DNA of 21,324 bases from Chara braunii (GCA_003427395.1 BFEA01001531.1:1-21324); one strand, 5' to 3'; shown: positions 7,561-17,211, counted from the stretch's first letter. Translations and numbers: made by a program. Notes: generated by a model not told the origin, from the sequence alone.

Positions 7561-7809
7561 AATCCCAATTACTAGATAGAGATATATATATGAGGAAATT
7601 GTGTATGTTTCTCAGTAAAATGGTGTGATAGAGTATAGTATTAAGATAGATTTATATACGTGTATTTACACATGTATGTATAGGTATTTAAGGTAGATAT
7701 GGGAGGGGAATGTCTGTCTCCTGTTTTGTTTGCCGAACCTGCTTACCCTCTGTGTGTTTTTGTCTGTCTCTTCCTTGTTGTGCAGGCTTGACACCAGTTT
7801 TAGGCAGTC
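7561..7809 (+). other. Pol to downstream-ORF spacer with splice-acceptor-like end
   Basis: The first part is AT-rich (TATATATA near 7584-7591, repeated TA-rich words to about 7690). From about 7738 it is a long pyrimidine-rich tract ending in TTGTTGTGCAG, with AG at 7784-7785, only 25 bases before the ATG at 7810. CTTAC at 7742-7746 could be a branch site. This is the pattern of a 3' splice site, which would let the downstream gene be translated from a spliced subgenomic RNA. Confidence 0.45.
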
Positions 7810-8787
7810 ATGCCAAGAGGGAGGGGAGGGGCAGGGCCAGTGGAAACCCCTCTGGGGGTTACCAGACAGGGGATGCAAATGAGGGCCAGGAGAGAGGACA
7901 GGTCACCCATTTATATAGGAGACAACGTTGAGCTGTTCATTGTTGGGTTCAGGAGGCACGGTCATGAGTTTGGATGGGATAGTAGCAGGATCCTGCAGGA
8001 GGTGCGAGGAGCAGGCGAGTGGGCACAGCCCCTTATCAACTTCGTCAGGGAGTCATCGACCTGGCAGGATTTTGAGAGGAAGATGGAGGGCTTGCACCCA
8101 TCGCCACTAGGAAGGGATGGACAGCCCATCCGTTTTGATGCCACTAACCTATGGGAATTCCTGAAGGGCTACGATGAGTTTGCAGACAGCATCAACGAGC
8201 CACCAAGCCAGAGGGTGAGGGGTTTTATTTTGTTTGTGAGGGAGCACCTCAGGCCATTCGTCAGGTCTATTGTAGAGCCTGCCCAGAACTGGGGCCATTG
8301 CAAGAAATTGCTCTGGAATCACTATACTCCAGCACGTCAGGCTGAGGAGAGAAGGAGCATGGGAAGGAGGAGAAAGGAGCCAGAGACTGCAGAAAAGAGA
8401 ACCTCTGAGCAGGGCATGACCTCGAGAGCTCAAAGGGATGGCCAGAAGAGAGAGCACAGGTCCCAGAGGCAGGAGAGAGGGGAGGACCAGCATCAGCAGA
8501 GGGAGGAACAGACTGTAGAGGGGACCCAGAAGGGAGGACCCTCAGGAGGATCAGATATACCTCCTATGCCTGCTCAAGTACCTGAGGCTATTCCTAGGCC
8601 ACGCATGCAGCCAAAGGCGTCTTATAGGGCACAGGGTCAAGGGCAGGATGAGGATCAGGCTGCAAGGGAGAAGGAACAGGACAAGGAGGAGAGAGCAGCA
8701 ATAGAGAGAGAGAGATCAGAGTCCAAATCAGACTCAAGAACATTGCGAAGCTGCACGAGAAGGTTGAGCAGGGAGAGCAGTCTGTGA
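7810..8787 (+). CDS. Second gag-like protein, N-terminal capsid-like part
   Basis: A 325-residue frame from ATG 7810 to TGA 8785-8787. Residues about 38-180 look like a compact helical gag capsid: VELFIVGFRRHGHEFGW, then WAQPLINFV and a closing KKLLWNHYTP. A long, charged, low-complexity Arg/Glu/Gln stretch follows. The real sense leaves this frame at the GA run 8702-8714; beyond it a different frame (IRLKNIAKLHEKVEQ) makes better protein. It lies where retroviruses and Athila elements carry env, but has no signal peptide or membrane segment. It does not look like a copy of the upstream gag, since no stretch of shared words is evident. Function is unknown; particle or RNA binding is inferred from the zinc knuckle downstream. 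Confidence 0.65.
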   Translation: MPRGRGGAGPVETPLGVTRQGMQMRARREDRSPIYIGDNVELFIVGFRRHGHEFGWDSSRILQEVRGAGEWAQPLINFVRESSTWQDFERKMEGLHPSPLGRDGQPIRFDATNLWEFLKGYDEFADSINEPPSQRVRGFILFVREHLRPFVRSIVEPAQNWGHCKKLLWNHYTPARQAEERRSMGRRRKEPETAEKRTSEQGMTSRAQRDGQKREHRSQRQERGEDQHQQREEQTVEGTQKGGPSGGSDIPPMPAQVPEAIPRPRMQPKASYRAQGQGQDEDQAAREKEQDKEERAAIERERSESKSDSRTLRSCTRRLSRESSL

Positions 8788-9623
8788 TACTAGAAGATAG
8801 AAAGGGGAATGGCTCACCTACTCAAGACGATGAGACTCCTCTTTTCACGGAGGCTTGGGACAACTTTGATAAGTTGTTGGAGGCAACAGGGAGGCCCAGG
8901 GAGCAGCATCAGGGGATGGGGGTTAGGCTGGTCTCTACAGACTTGCTTAGCCTGAAGGGCCTTATGAAAGAAGGTTTTGTGGCGGCCAAGACTTCTAATG
9001 AAAAGATGGCGCGGGCATCTCATGAGCAGAGAATGGACTGGCAGAAAGAAATAGGAAGTCTCAAGAAGGAGTTGGAGAGGCAGAACAAGGAGATGGAAGC
9101 CATGAAGACTAAGGTGGAGAAGGCCTGGGCAGGCAACGAGGCCATCAGACAGGTCAACCAGACCCTTAACAAGGTCAATGACAATCTGAGGACCTACTTG
9201 CAGACACAGCAGAACACCTTTCAAGTAAAGGAGGCAAAGTGGGAAAAGAGAATCATGGACCTTGAGGCCAAGTGTGCACAGCAGGCACCTACTGCACTAG
9301 TAGACTGGACAGAGGTCCAGAGGTTTAAGATCAGGAAGCAGTCTGCAGAGGTGGCCTTCAAGTGTTAGAAGGTGGAAGAGAGGGCAAACGAACAGAAGGA
9401 TGAGGAAATCCCCCTGCTAGATAAGGAGATGTTACAGCCTGAGGAAGCTCTAGCAGGGAAGGAGTCAGAGACTGGAGAGTTTGAGTGGAGGACGCCCACA
9501 GTCTTGGCATATAAGGCGAGGCCACCAACAGAGGATGCGATGGATGAGGCTGCACTTCCCATGACTAAGGAGGAGAGTGGGGAGACAGGAGGTTCAGGAG
9601 AGTGTGGGACAGGCCAAGGCTGA
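8703..9623 (+). pseudogene. Second gag-like protein, middle coiled-coil part
   Basis: In the frame starting near 8703 the sequence reads a helical run (KNIAKLHEKVEQGEQSV) and then, from 8784, a 194-residue stretch ending at TAG 9366-9368 (probably from CAG). After the stop it goes on in the same frame to TGA 9621-9623. Residues from about 8960 to 9260 form a strong coiled-coil prediction by eye: EKMARASHEQRMDWQKEIG and KKELERQNKEMEAMKTKVEK have the heptad look. The later part is acidic. Sense moves to another frame near the G4 run 9579-9582. The two frame changes and the stop suggest one decayed gene from 7810 to 10098 and not three genes. Confidence 0.6.
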
Positions 9624-10098
9624 GGTTGAAGAGAGGGAGGAGCTGGAGATCTCTCAGAAGACCCCACCACCTCAGGATATGCCTCTGGTTGCAGGTCTGG
9701 AGGATGCACTGGGATCTTGGGCCACTGGATCCAGGGCAGAGGAACGAGTGAGTGAGCAGATGGCACAGACAGATGACAGAGCAGCATGTCCCATTCCTCC
9801 AGAGCACCCGCAGCTGGAGGTCACCAGCGAGGCCACAGCAGCCCCCTCATCTGTACCCTCTCATGCAGCTGACAAGATGGAGCAGAAAAAGTTTGGAAGA
9901 TGCTTCTACTGCAAAAGAGGCAAGCACCCACAGAAGACTTGTCCCAAAAGCCTCAAGGATGAGGCCGATGGTTTGTTTTCATGGGATCCATCTGGCGTGC
10001 GCAGGAACAGAGATGGGAACCTGATCCTGAAGACTCGTCATGGGATACGGGCGCAGTTGTATAGGCAACTGCAGGAGGACATGAGTGATCAGGAGTAG
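9577..10098 (+). CDS. Second gag-like protein, C-terminal part with intact CCHC zinc knuckle
   Basis: The last 173 residues end at TAG 10096-10098. After an acidic and Pro/Ala-rich region comes a classical zinc knuckle, CFYCKRGKHPQKTC, with Cys 9901, Cys 9910, His 9925 and Cys 9940 in C-X2-C-X4-H-X4-C spacing. Unlike the knuckle of the upstream gag, all four ligands are present. A conserved-looking tail follows (WDPSGVRRNRDGNLILKTRH). Knuckles of this type bind single-stranded nucleic acid, usually the element's own RNA. The first in-frame start codon (9577) lies where sense enters from the previous frame, so it is probably not a true start. Confidence 0.7.
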   Translation: MGRQEVQESVGQAKAEVEEREELEISQKTPPPQDMPLVAGLEDALGSWATGSRAEERVSEQMAQTDDRAACPIPPEHPQLEVTSEATAAPSSVPSHAADKMEQKKFGRCFYCKRGKHPQKTCPKSLKDEADGLFSWDPSGVRRNRDGNLILKTRHGIRAQLYRQLQEDMSDQE

Positions 10099-10462
10099 GA
10101 TTTACGAATAGGGTCCGGAAAAGTCTAGATTCTGATATGTGTAGAACATCTCTGACTCACTAATGATGATGATTGTATATAGGAGAACACATGGAGGATT
10201 GGATCACGCTCATGTACATCAGTTAATTGAGTCATTACAGAAGTGTTTACTTTCGCATATAGACTTTCAGACTTAGTGTACATAGGATAGCATTGAGTGT
10301 GACACTGGCTACTTCGGTTTTCCTTTCTTTTTTTTAAGTGTGGTGTGGAGTGTTTCTAGGTAGTGCTTTTATGTGAGTTTATTATTCTTTCCCTTTCAAA
10401 GCAGGGTGAGTCAGACAGTGTGTGAGTGATGTGAGGTGTGGATACTCTGGCTCTCTTTTACT
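10099..10462 (+). other. Start of the long 3' non-coding region
   Basis: No gene is visible. The stretch is AT-rich with T-runs (10322-10336) and holds the first copy of a 16-base exact repeat at 10107-10122. Transcript ends or regulatory sites cannot be told by eye. Confidence 0.5.
10107..10122 (+). repeat. 16-base exact direct repeat, copy 1
   Basis: AATAGGGTCCGGAAAA begins nine bases after the stop codon of the second gag-like gene and recurs at 12017-12032. The repeats are 1,910 bases apart. Confidence 0.8.
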
Positions 10463-10590
10463 TTTTGACTTTCTTGGATATTTTGACTTTTTTCCAGATA
10501 CTTTGATACCTTGTTGGATACCATGAGTCCTTGTTGGATACTACGAGTCCTTGTGCGATACTTGACTCTTTGTACGATACTTTGATTTTT
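10463..10590 (+). repeat. Diverged minisatellite of about 18-20 bp units
   Basis: Units built on TTG-t-GGATAC-a-GAGTCC repeat six or seven times. The two clearest copies are at 10511-10530 and 10531-10550, followed by shorter ones (TTGTGCGATACTTGACTC and TTTGTACGATACTTTGAT). Upstream copies are more decayed. The array is T-rich and ends in a T9 run. Confidence 0.7.
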
Positions 10591-11200
10591 TTTTTCTCGA
10601 TATGGACAGGAGCCTTTGCTTATTTGCAAGGTCCTCACAATCTGTGTACTTGTGCGAGTCTCAAACTTCTTTCTTTTTGTGTGGTGTGTCACGCTCACTC
10701 TCAGTTGTGAACTTGCCCATATGAATGATTAATGTGATGAATCAAAATGTTGTGGACATGACCTGATTTGCACTATCTTCCTCTGTACTTAGGCATATCT
10801 GTTATTAGAACAGACGAAGTCATAAGCACAGTGAAAGAGAGTGCACCTCACGTCTGTCTGAAAGAAGGAATTCGGTGTTGTGTTTAAAAAGATCTGAGTG
10901 CTGATAAATGGAGAGGTCACAGCTAAAAGTTGTGTCTTTTGTGTGGTTCGAAAACGAGAGAAGGAGGCTCAATGGCCGTTGGGAAGGCCAAAATCTTTGT
11001 GAGAATTATAGATGAAAATTTTCTGGCAATTATGATAGGAAACTTTTGTGAGATGTCCCTAAGACGTGTGACCGCCGCCTGTTCTAATCAAAGTAAAGCG
11101 GGGCACAACCTTGTGGATAAGAGAAAGTTGTTGGAACACAGAGAGAAAGAGACACTATCCCCCCACATGGTCCGAGGTTAGGAGAGTATGTGAATCTAGA
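10591..11200 (+). other. Non-coding stretch without recognised features
   Basis: AT-rich sequence with short open frames only; the longest, at 10930-11181 (83 codons), shows no motif and no composition of a gene. Nothing else is visible. Confidence 0.4.
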
Positions 11201-12016
11201 GGTTGTCCAGAGCTATTTGCCAGACCACAATGGTTAGTCTANGGGGACATATTTTGTGAGGCCAAGCTAAGGGGCTATACTTAGCATCGCTGGAACTGTA
11301 GAACCTAACTCCCAGCGAGGGNCGNTGACCGGCGCAACCTGGCAGCGGGACCACGACTCACCAATGGTTAAATCTTGAAGGGTCGGCCGCCCGGAGAGGT
11401 ATAGCTAGGGGGGAGTCAGTGGGGTTGANCGAGTCTGAGAGNCGGTAAGTACGCCTATCGTTGCGCAACCAACGAGGGCATCATCGCTATATAACAACGC
11501 GATGAGCCGTGGATACGGTGTGATCGACCGTTCTGCGGTGGGCCAAGATGGAGACCTGAAACCTCCTGTGTAGACANCACGGTGGGCAGTTATTATGAGA
11601 GATATTTGAGATCGTAAAAATTACCATTTTGGGAACTAAAGCTGCCTCGGTTTTTTAGAGAGGTCTCGGTTAGGGCCCGCGTCCTGAGTTATGACCCCGT
11701 ACGGGGGACGATGACTCATTAGGAGACCCAACGATAAACCGGCAGATGTCTACGACGGAGGGAGGAGGGCTATCAATCTACTACTTGGAAGCGGGTATTA
11801 CGCTGTAGTACGGATGACAGTACACCCTAACTCCTAGGCCAGGATGTGGGAGACCCAGGTTAAAACCCTGGCAGTGGAACGTCGTGACTGGGGTAGATTG
11901 ACCAGATGCCTCTGACGGAGTCGAGCCGCCTAGTCGGAATGGTTCTTACCTCGTCAGCAGATGGGATTTTGAGTGCTTATAGCCTTTGATTCTTCGACGC
12001 GACGGGGACGTCGCTT

Positions 12017-12032
12017 AATAGGGTCCGGAAAA
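12017..12032 (+). repeat. 16-base exact direct repeat, copy 2
   Basis: Second copy of AATAGGGTCCGGAAAA, directly after a perfect hairpin (11999-12014). Confidence 0.8.
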
Positions 12033-12662
12033 ACTGTCGGCACCAATACCCTTACAAGGGTAATTGTGCGTACTTTTGCACCTCGCAGGAGGAGCACTCT
12101 TCATAAAATTTAAGGAAGTGGCATGCATTCGCTCAGTCGTGACTGACTCTTGAAAGTCAGGAAGTGGCGGGCGCACGCTTGGATGAGTTAGAGGGTGTGT
12201 GTATGGGCGTGCACTTTGTGGGCACGCGTTAGTTAAAATTTTTGACTAGTGTGAACAAACGAACCGCTCAATGGTTCAAGTTAGAAATAAGCTAGAAGTT
12301 TGGATAGCGTAGCGAGGACCGCAACTTCGGGCGCACTGACGAGGTCGCCACCGGCGCAAAGTTAGACCGTCGAGGCTATGGCTAGAGGAAAACTTTCGAC
12401 TAACTTGCGGAAGGGCGGCGTTTTGAGGCCGTACCATGTGAAGCATGTAAGTACTATGTTTGACTATAAAGGTATCGGCGGTAGGAGCCATAACAAATTT
12501 TAGCTAGGTACGACGCGTGGATACGGCGCGAGCAAAAGTCGGAGTCTTTCCGACCAAAGACGATAAAAGCACGCTTTTTTTTATGAGTACGGCGGGCTAC
12601 GAAAGCCTCATCCCATGACCGCGGCATGACGGGGCAGTGCGTGTGGTGAACTCAGCAATAGT

Positions 12663-12682
12663 TGTTCTCCAAGCGGAGAACA
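12663..12682 (+). other. Perfect 8-bp hairpin
   Basis: TGTTCTCC at 12663-12670 pairs fully with GGAGAACA at 12675-12682 across an AAGC tetraloop. It is not followed by a T-run, so a terminator reading is not supported. Confidence 0.6.
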
Positions 12683-13030
12683 TGGCCGTACGGGGCCTTG
12701 GGCTCAAGGTGCAGACCAAGAAAGGGCATTGGCGCACCCTTGCAGGCCCGGGTAGGCTGTAACGGTCTGTTGTTACTCTTCATCAGCAGAACTGCGCCTG
12801 CTGCAACCAGGCTTGGGCTTAGCCCGATTGGTTACACCATTGGATTTTCAACTTGGAGATCCTGGGATCGAGGCTGGCACGCTGCAGCAGAGGAGCGGAG
12901 GAGCGTTACGGAGTTAAACCGAGGGGTCGAGGGTCCCAAGGGACTATCCCCCTTGGTTTTGCGGGAAGTTCCGACCGCGGGCCCGTAAGGTGGGGCCAAG
13001 GTACGAGTCCCCACGGTTCCCCTCCCCCTA

Positions 13031-13110
13031 CTCTGATTTTTTTCTAATTTTTCGAAATTTTTTAATTGATTATTATTTTTATTTATTCTTTTCTTATTTA
13101 AGTCCCATTT
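13031..13110 (+). other. T-rich AT block
   Basis: About 80 bases of nearly pure A/T with T-runs separate the GC-rich segment from the tRNA-like sequence. No gene is visible. Confidence 0.6.
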
Positions 13111-13154
13111 TGGGACGTGACCCGGTACCGGTCCGTGGACCGACTGTGAGTGCC

Positions 13155-13227
13155 AAGAGCTTAGCTCAGTGGTGCACTCATGAACTGTTGAAGTACAGAC
13201 ATGAGATNGAATCCAGATGATGGAACT
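13155..13227 (+). repeat. tRNA-like sequence, probable SINE head
   Basis: TAGCTCAGTGG at 13162-13172 matches the pol III A box. GATNGAATCC at 13205-13214 fits most of the B box (GGTTCGANTCC), and the two are about 32 bases apart, as in a tRNA. CTCATG (13177-13182) and CATGAG (13200-13205) form a stem in between. The acceptor and D stems do not close well, so this is not a working tRNA gene. A tRNA-derived SINE or a decayed tRNA is likely. Confidence 0.45.
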
Positions 13228-14090
13228 TGATGAGTAAAACCTGTTACTAATGTATTGCCTGGGGCTGGTCGCCCGCGGCCCAGACGCCTGTCCTTCGGAA
13301 CATCCGTTAAAATTGGAACGAAATAGAGAAGTTTAGAATAGCCCCGTGCCTACTCAAGACAGCGGACCAGATGGCATCAGGTCGCTGCTTGCTGACTCGT
13401 CTGCCAAGGCCGTAATCAACTCGCTGAGTGCGTTATCGAATAGTGCAGGAAAGAAGGTGAGGGAACGACTCGGAGTTGACGAGGGAGAACGGAGGGCAAG
13501 GAGAAGAGCGGGAGAGTGAAGTGAACCTGGACGCCATTTCGCGCCAGGTACGCTCAACGCAGAGAAAAAGGAGATGAAGACGAGAAGACAGAAGGGGAGT
13601 CAGGATACTTACAGGGTCAGGGNGTGCNNNCAANAGAATCAGTCAACATTGCGCACGGGGTGTATCTCCCCTTAGTTTGGGAAAGAGTCGTTCTTATCGT
13701 GCACTGCTTTGATGGAGGTTGAGGCGGGCTGCTAGTCGTGCCATCGTCGATACTTCTGCATTCGTATCGTTACCAAGGTCGGGGTCTGCTGTGGATCAAG
13801 ATCGTACTACACTCTTCGTCACTGCTTGTGATTAGGGCCGTGATGATCGCCTTCGACGTTATCTTCACCAGCCTCTCCGGCCCTCGCCCCGACGCTTTCT
13901 CCTCCATGAGTCGACCTGTCTAATCTGATTGAACCTGGCCGTACGAGTAGCAAGGTGCGTTCGCACATCGATGGTCACCTTCGAGATACTCGTCAACAGC
14001 TCGCCTGGTGCTCAACTCCACCGACTAACCGCGGATGGCACGTTAGCGCACCTAGCTGATTGTAAGTGAAGGAGTTATTCTCACCCCACT
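13228..14090 (+). other. Non-coding stretch without recognised genes
   Basis: Mixed composition with N positions (13622, 13628-13634). Short open frames on both strands have no recognisable domain. I see no repeat beyond chance words. Confidence 0.4.
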
Positions 14091-14095
14091 GAGAT

Positions 14096-14188
<93 letters not shown>
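14091..14188 (+). repeat. GA dinucleotide microsatellite
   Basis: Nearly 100 bases of GA repeat with interruptions at 14095 (T) and 14111 (A). A purine-rich stretch continues to about 14271. Long GA tracts can form triplex DNA and bind GAGA-type factors in plants and animals; any role here is inference. Confidence 0.95.
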
Positions 14189-14192
<4 letters not shown>

Positions 14193-14271
14193 AGGAGGAA
14201 AAGAGAGGAGGAGAAGAGGCACAAGGGGATGAAGAGCTAGAGTTAAGGCAGAAAACTAGAAGGAAGGGCAA

Positions 14272-14800
14272 TAGGGGTGTGAACCTGGACAAGGACGTGG
14301 GCCAGGTTCACTGGGAAACAAAGGGGGAGGTGGCTATGGCAGAAACGAACTGCGACAAAGGTAAGAAAGGTATGACCCAGGCGATTTCCGACTAATCCAA
14401 GTAGGAAAAGGAGATAGTTGGGGTTTTTTTGGGGTGGGCGACCCCGAATCCGTGGTTAGTTGGGAGAAGAGATCAGCAGAAGAAAGAGTAAAAGAAAAAA
14501 GGTGCTGCGCGGAAGAGTCGAGGAGGAGAGAACAGTGGGAGTAAAAGCGTGTATCTCGGCCGATTCTCAACAGAATCGAGCGAGGTAGCAGACTAGACCA
14601 GGGTTTTTGGCCATTACGAACACAATGGCATCAACAGAATTCGGGGTTGGGGGATAGTTTTGAAGGTATGACCGGTTTAGGCTGCGCCTGGGAGTACAGG
14701 TGATGTATCTTCCCATAATCTGGGCAGGAGGTTCATCCCCACTCTGCTCAGTGAGGACCCAACCGGGAGCAGACATGTCTGAGGCAATGTATTTTGTGCT
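14272..14800 (+). other. Purine-rich to mixed non-coding stretch
   Basis: The plus strand stays purine-rich to about 14550. AAAGGGGGAGG followed by TGG near 14318-14330 resembles a polypurine tract but is a weaker choice than 18881-18892. Minus-strand open frames here are low-complexity shadows. Confidence 0.4.
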
Positions 14801-14802
14801 CC

Positions 14803-14858
14803 AATAAAAAATATATATATATAAAATAAAAAAAAGAGATAATAATAATAATAATAAT
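14803..14858 (+). repeat. AT and AAT microsatellites with AATAAA
   Basis: AATAAA at 14803-14808 is followed by an AT run (14811-14822), an A-rich stretch and about six to seven AAT triplets (14839-14858). AATAAA is the canonical poly(A) signal, but in such an A/T-rich setting it may be chance. Confidence 0.85.
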
Positions 14859-14859
14859 T

Positions 14860-16320
14860 CTCGGTATTTTTCCAAAATAGCGGAGCGCAACGGGAATGTC
14901 GGTGAGGCTATTGGGTTTCGAGTACTCTTGTCATAAATTTTTGCCAAATGAAGACAGGTACTGTACAAATTGCTGTTGTTGGCCTATAACTAATTGCATT
15001 TCAAACTGCTACGAGTTTGATCTGCCTCCAAATTAATGCGGCTGTTGTTTCTTCATTTGGGGTCACCGCTAGCACCACAGTTTCAACATCTGTTGGCAAT
15101 CCCCACCTCTCACAGGTGGTTGTTGAGTACCAGTTGTTATTTTTCGGGACTTACTACAGAGTATTCTCGGTCTAGCATCACTGTTATGTTGGGCTGCCAC
15201 GTCGGGTAGTTGTTGTAGGTCTAAGCTACTGAGGTAGGTAACCGAGCGTGGGATTTAGAACAATTTTTAATACTGCTGTGTTTTTTCTGGTTGTTGTTGC
15301 TGCCTCCATTGGCCAGGAGACTGCCAGGTGGGTTGGTTTCTTGCCAACAGGTTGATGATGGGGGTTGCGGATCCGGACCCAAGTTGTATTACTGCCAGTG
15401 AGCCAACACCCTGCTGTTGCTGAAGNTGCTACGGNCGATCATGATTCGGATCATGAGATTACGGTTTTCAAGCGAGGGCGCTTGGCCGTACCCTTGAGGT
15501 AAATCCGTGGTCGGAGTCTGCACAGCCGATGTACGGGTATGCTTCAATCGCTGCTACACTTGCTGGTCTGCCTAGTGGATGCGCGCTGATGAAACGCTTT
15601 CGGTTGCTATTGAGCGCTGGCTGTGTGCATTGCCAAGCCCTCGTTGTGTTTTACTAAGCTAATTGCACATTTTATCTCACATTGTACACTATTGGGTAGG
15701 GTGTTGTGGCATCAGTGTTTGAGGTCGTGCACTGTTACAGTGTCTGACCGCTGCGCATGGTTGTTAAGTGCACAGTTTCAGCAGGTTGCTATATTTTAAT
15801 TGTATTCTGAATATAGCGCAGGGGTATGCTTTATTCAGACGCTGTGATTTTAAGGCTGCGTAGAGGCTGAGTTGAGTACGACCGAGGAGAATTTAGTTAT
15901 CATATGATTGGCTAGGTCAGTTGCAAGTGTCAAGTGTGCTATCACTAAGATTGGCAATACTACTTGATCCACGAAACAGTGATGTGAACTTGCAGCTAAG
16001 TGGAGCTGATGCTCGAGATGCAGCATGGATTCCAGCAATCAAAGTGCTTGCTGGCCTGCGCAGCCTCGTTTTTGTTGTTGAACAAACTGTGTGTCTTGAA
16101 TGAGGTTGCTGTTTCTCCCAGGCTGGTGCAGTACTGAAGGGGGCAGTGGGTGAGCCACGTAGCTCTTGAGTTTTCGCTGGTACCATTGCTGGCTCAGACT
16201 GCTATGACGGCGAGGCCTGTGTTGGCTGTTGTTGATGGAAATAGACTGTCCTTTGTGAGAGAATTGAGCTTGCAGCAACGCCCATGTGTTGCTGAATGAT
16301 GGGTCCTGCTAGCTGGCCTT
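14860..16320 (+). other. Non-coding stretch, TG-rich
   Basis: No gene is recognised. The plus strand is rich in TTG, TGCTG and GTTG words that grow denser toward 16300. A perfect 7-bp hairpin, TCATGAT and ATCATGA around TCGG, lies at 15439-15456. Confidence 0.4.
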
Positions 16321-17110
16321 GTATTAGGCAGAACTGCTACCACTATTAACCATGCCCGAGCTGCTGCTGGCTACAGCTGTTGCTGCTGCTGGCTACAACT
16401 GTTGTTGCTGTGGCCGCTGCTGAAGTTGGGGCTGCGTCTAACGGCTATTGCGGGCTGCTGTGCGGTGTGGCCCATGTGTCGCTGCTTCGCTGCTGTGGTG
16501 GCCATCTACAGATCGTACGTGCTGCGTTTACTGTTGTTATGCCCTGTAGGTTGGCGGTCTTGCGGCCAGTACCCCGTGCTTCATACCAAGGTTACCAACC
16601 CACTGGGTCAAAACGAGGGTCAACATAGCATAGTGGTGGTGTGAGGCTGATTGTAGCGTTGAAGGCTTACCGGTTGGTACTGCGACACTCGCGCTGTGGC
16701 ACGAGGCAGCGAAACAACAGGTTGCGAAGCTGCTGGCCGCGTCTTTGGNTGGCATCGCGGTTTATTGTTGGATGAANCTACGGCTGNCCGCTGCATGCTG
16801 CGACTGAATGCTGTGAATAGCTGCTGCTGTTNTTCTGACTATGCACAAGACTACTGCTGCGGGNTGCTGCAGACTGGGCACGAACTGCTACTGTTGCTGC
16901 TNNCCACCACTGTGCACTGTTGCTACGCCTAAGGATTATTATAGGCTGNTTGGTAGCGGCAATAGGGCTAAGAAGGAGTGNTGNGACTCAGAAGGGTNAT
17001 TGAGCTAGGAAGGGAGGCNGGTGCTGTGATTTGGGAGGTCGGCAAAGGGGTTGACGCTGCGACTTGGAGGGCAGTCAGGGGACTGTTGATGCTGCATCCG
17101 ACCGAGGTTT
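16320..17110 (+). repeat. CTG/TTG-rich low-complexity region
   Basis: Interspersed GCTGCTG, TGTTGCTG and CTGCTGTTG words fill this stretch (dense at 16358-16420 and 16815-16900). The repeats are imperfect and change register, so the open frames here (for example 16380-16628) are likely products of low complexity and not genes. Confidence 0.6.
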
Positions 17111-17200
17111 TCACTGTTTGCTGCTGCGTTTTCTTGGCCATCATTGCGGGGCCCTCAGGCGCATCCAAACTTCCAGGCCCTCTCATTGAGAGTTGAGTTG

Positions 17201-17211
17201 CCCCCCCCCCC
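17201..17211 (+). repeat. C11 homopolymer
   Basis: Eleven C in a row; prone to sequencing error and slippage. Confidence 0.9.

Larger units (their letters stand above)
11200..13030 (+). other. GC-richer, hairpin-rich non-coding segment
   Basis: Base composition shifts to higher GC here with no credible gene. Several short perfect stems occur. CCCCGTACGGGG lies at 11695-11706, flanked by TGAGT 11685-11689 and ACTCA 11714-11718. GCGACG/CGTCGC with a GGGA loop is at 11999-12014, TACCCT/AGGGTA with a TACA loop at 12047-12062, TGTTCTCC/GGAGAACA with an AAGC loop at 12663-12682, and CCAAGGG/CCCTTGG at 12936-12956. The phrase CGTGGATACGG occurs twice (about 11508 and 12514). This may be a foreign or duplicated block. 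Confidence 0.45.

Noticed and set aside
7810-10098. Envelope gene
   Set aside because: Position fits, but there is no signal peptide, membrane segment or furin-like site; the zinc knuckle argues for a gag-type protein.
11855-11871. tRNA T-arm (CCAGG, seven-base loop, CCTGG)
   Set aside because: The T-arm shape is right and a loose A box lies near 11806, but no acceptor or anticodon stem forms.
13993-14292. Minus-strand frame rich in Ser and Leu
   Set aside because: It is a translation of the GA microsatellite.
14318-14330. Alternative polypurine tract before TGG
   Set aside because: It would put the tandem hairpin array inside the LTR and make a much longer LTR; 18881-18892 followed by TGT fits the ACA end at 663 better.
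14567-14968. Minus-strand frame with a hydrophobic Leu/Ile/Tyr run
   Set aside because: The run is the translation of AT and AAT microsatellites.
16380-16644. Open frames in the CTG-rich region
   Set aside because: Overlapping frames in low-complexity sequence with no motif; likely by-products of triplet repeats.
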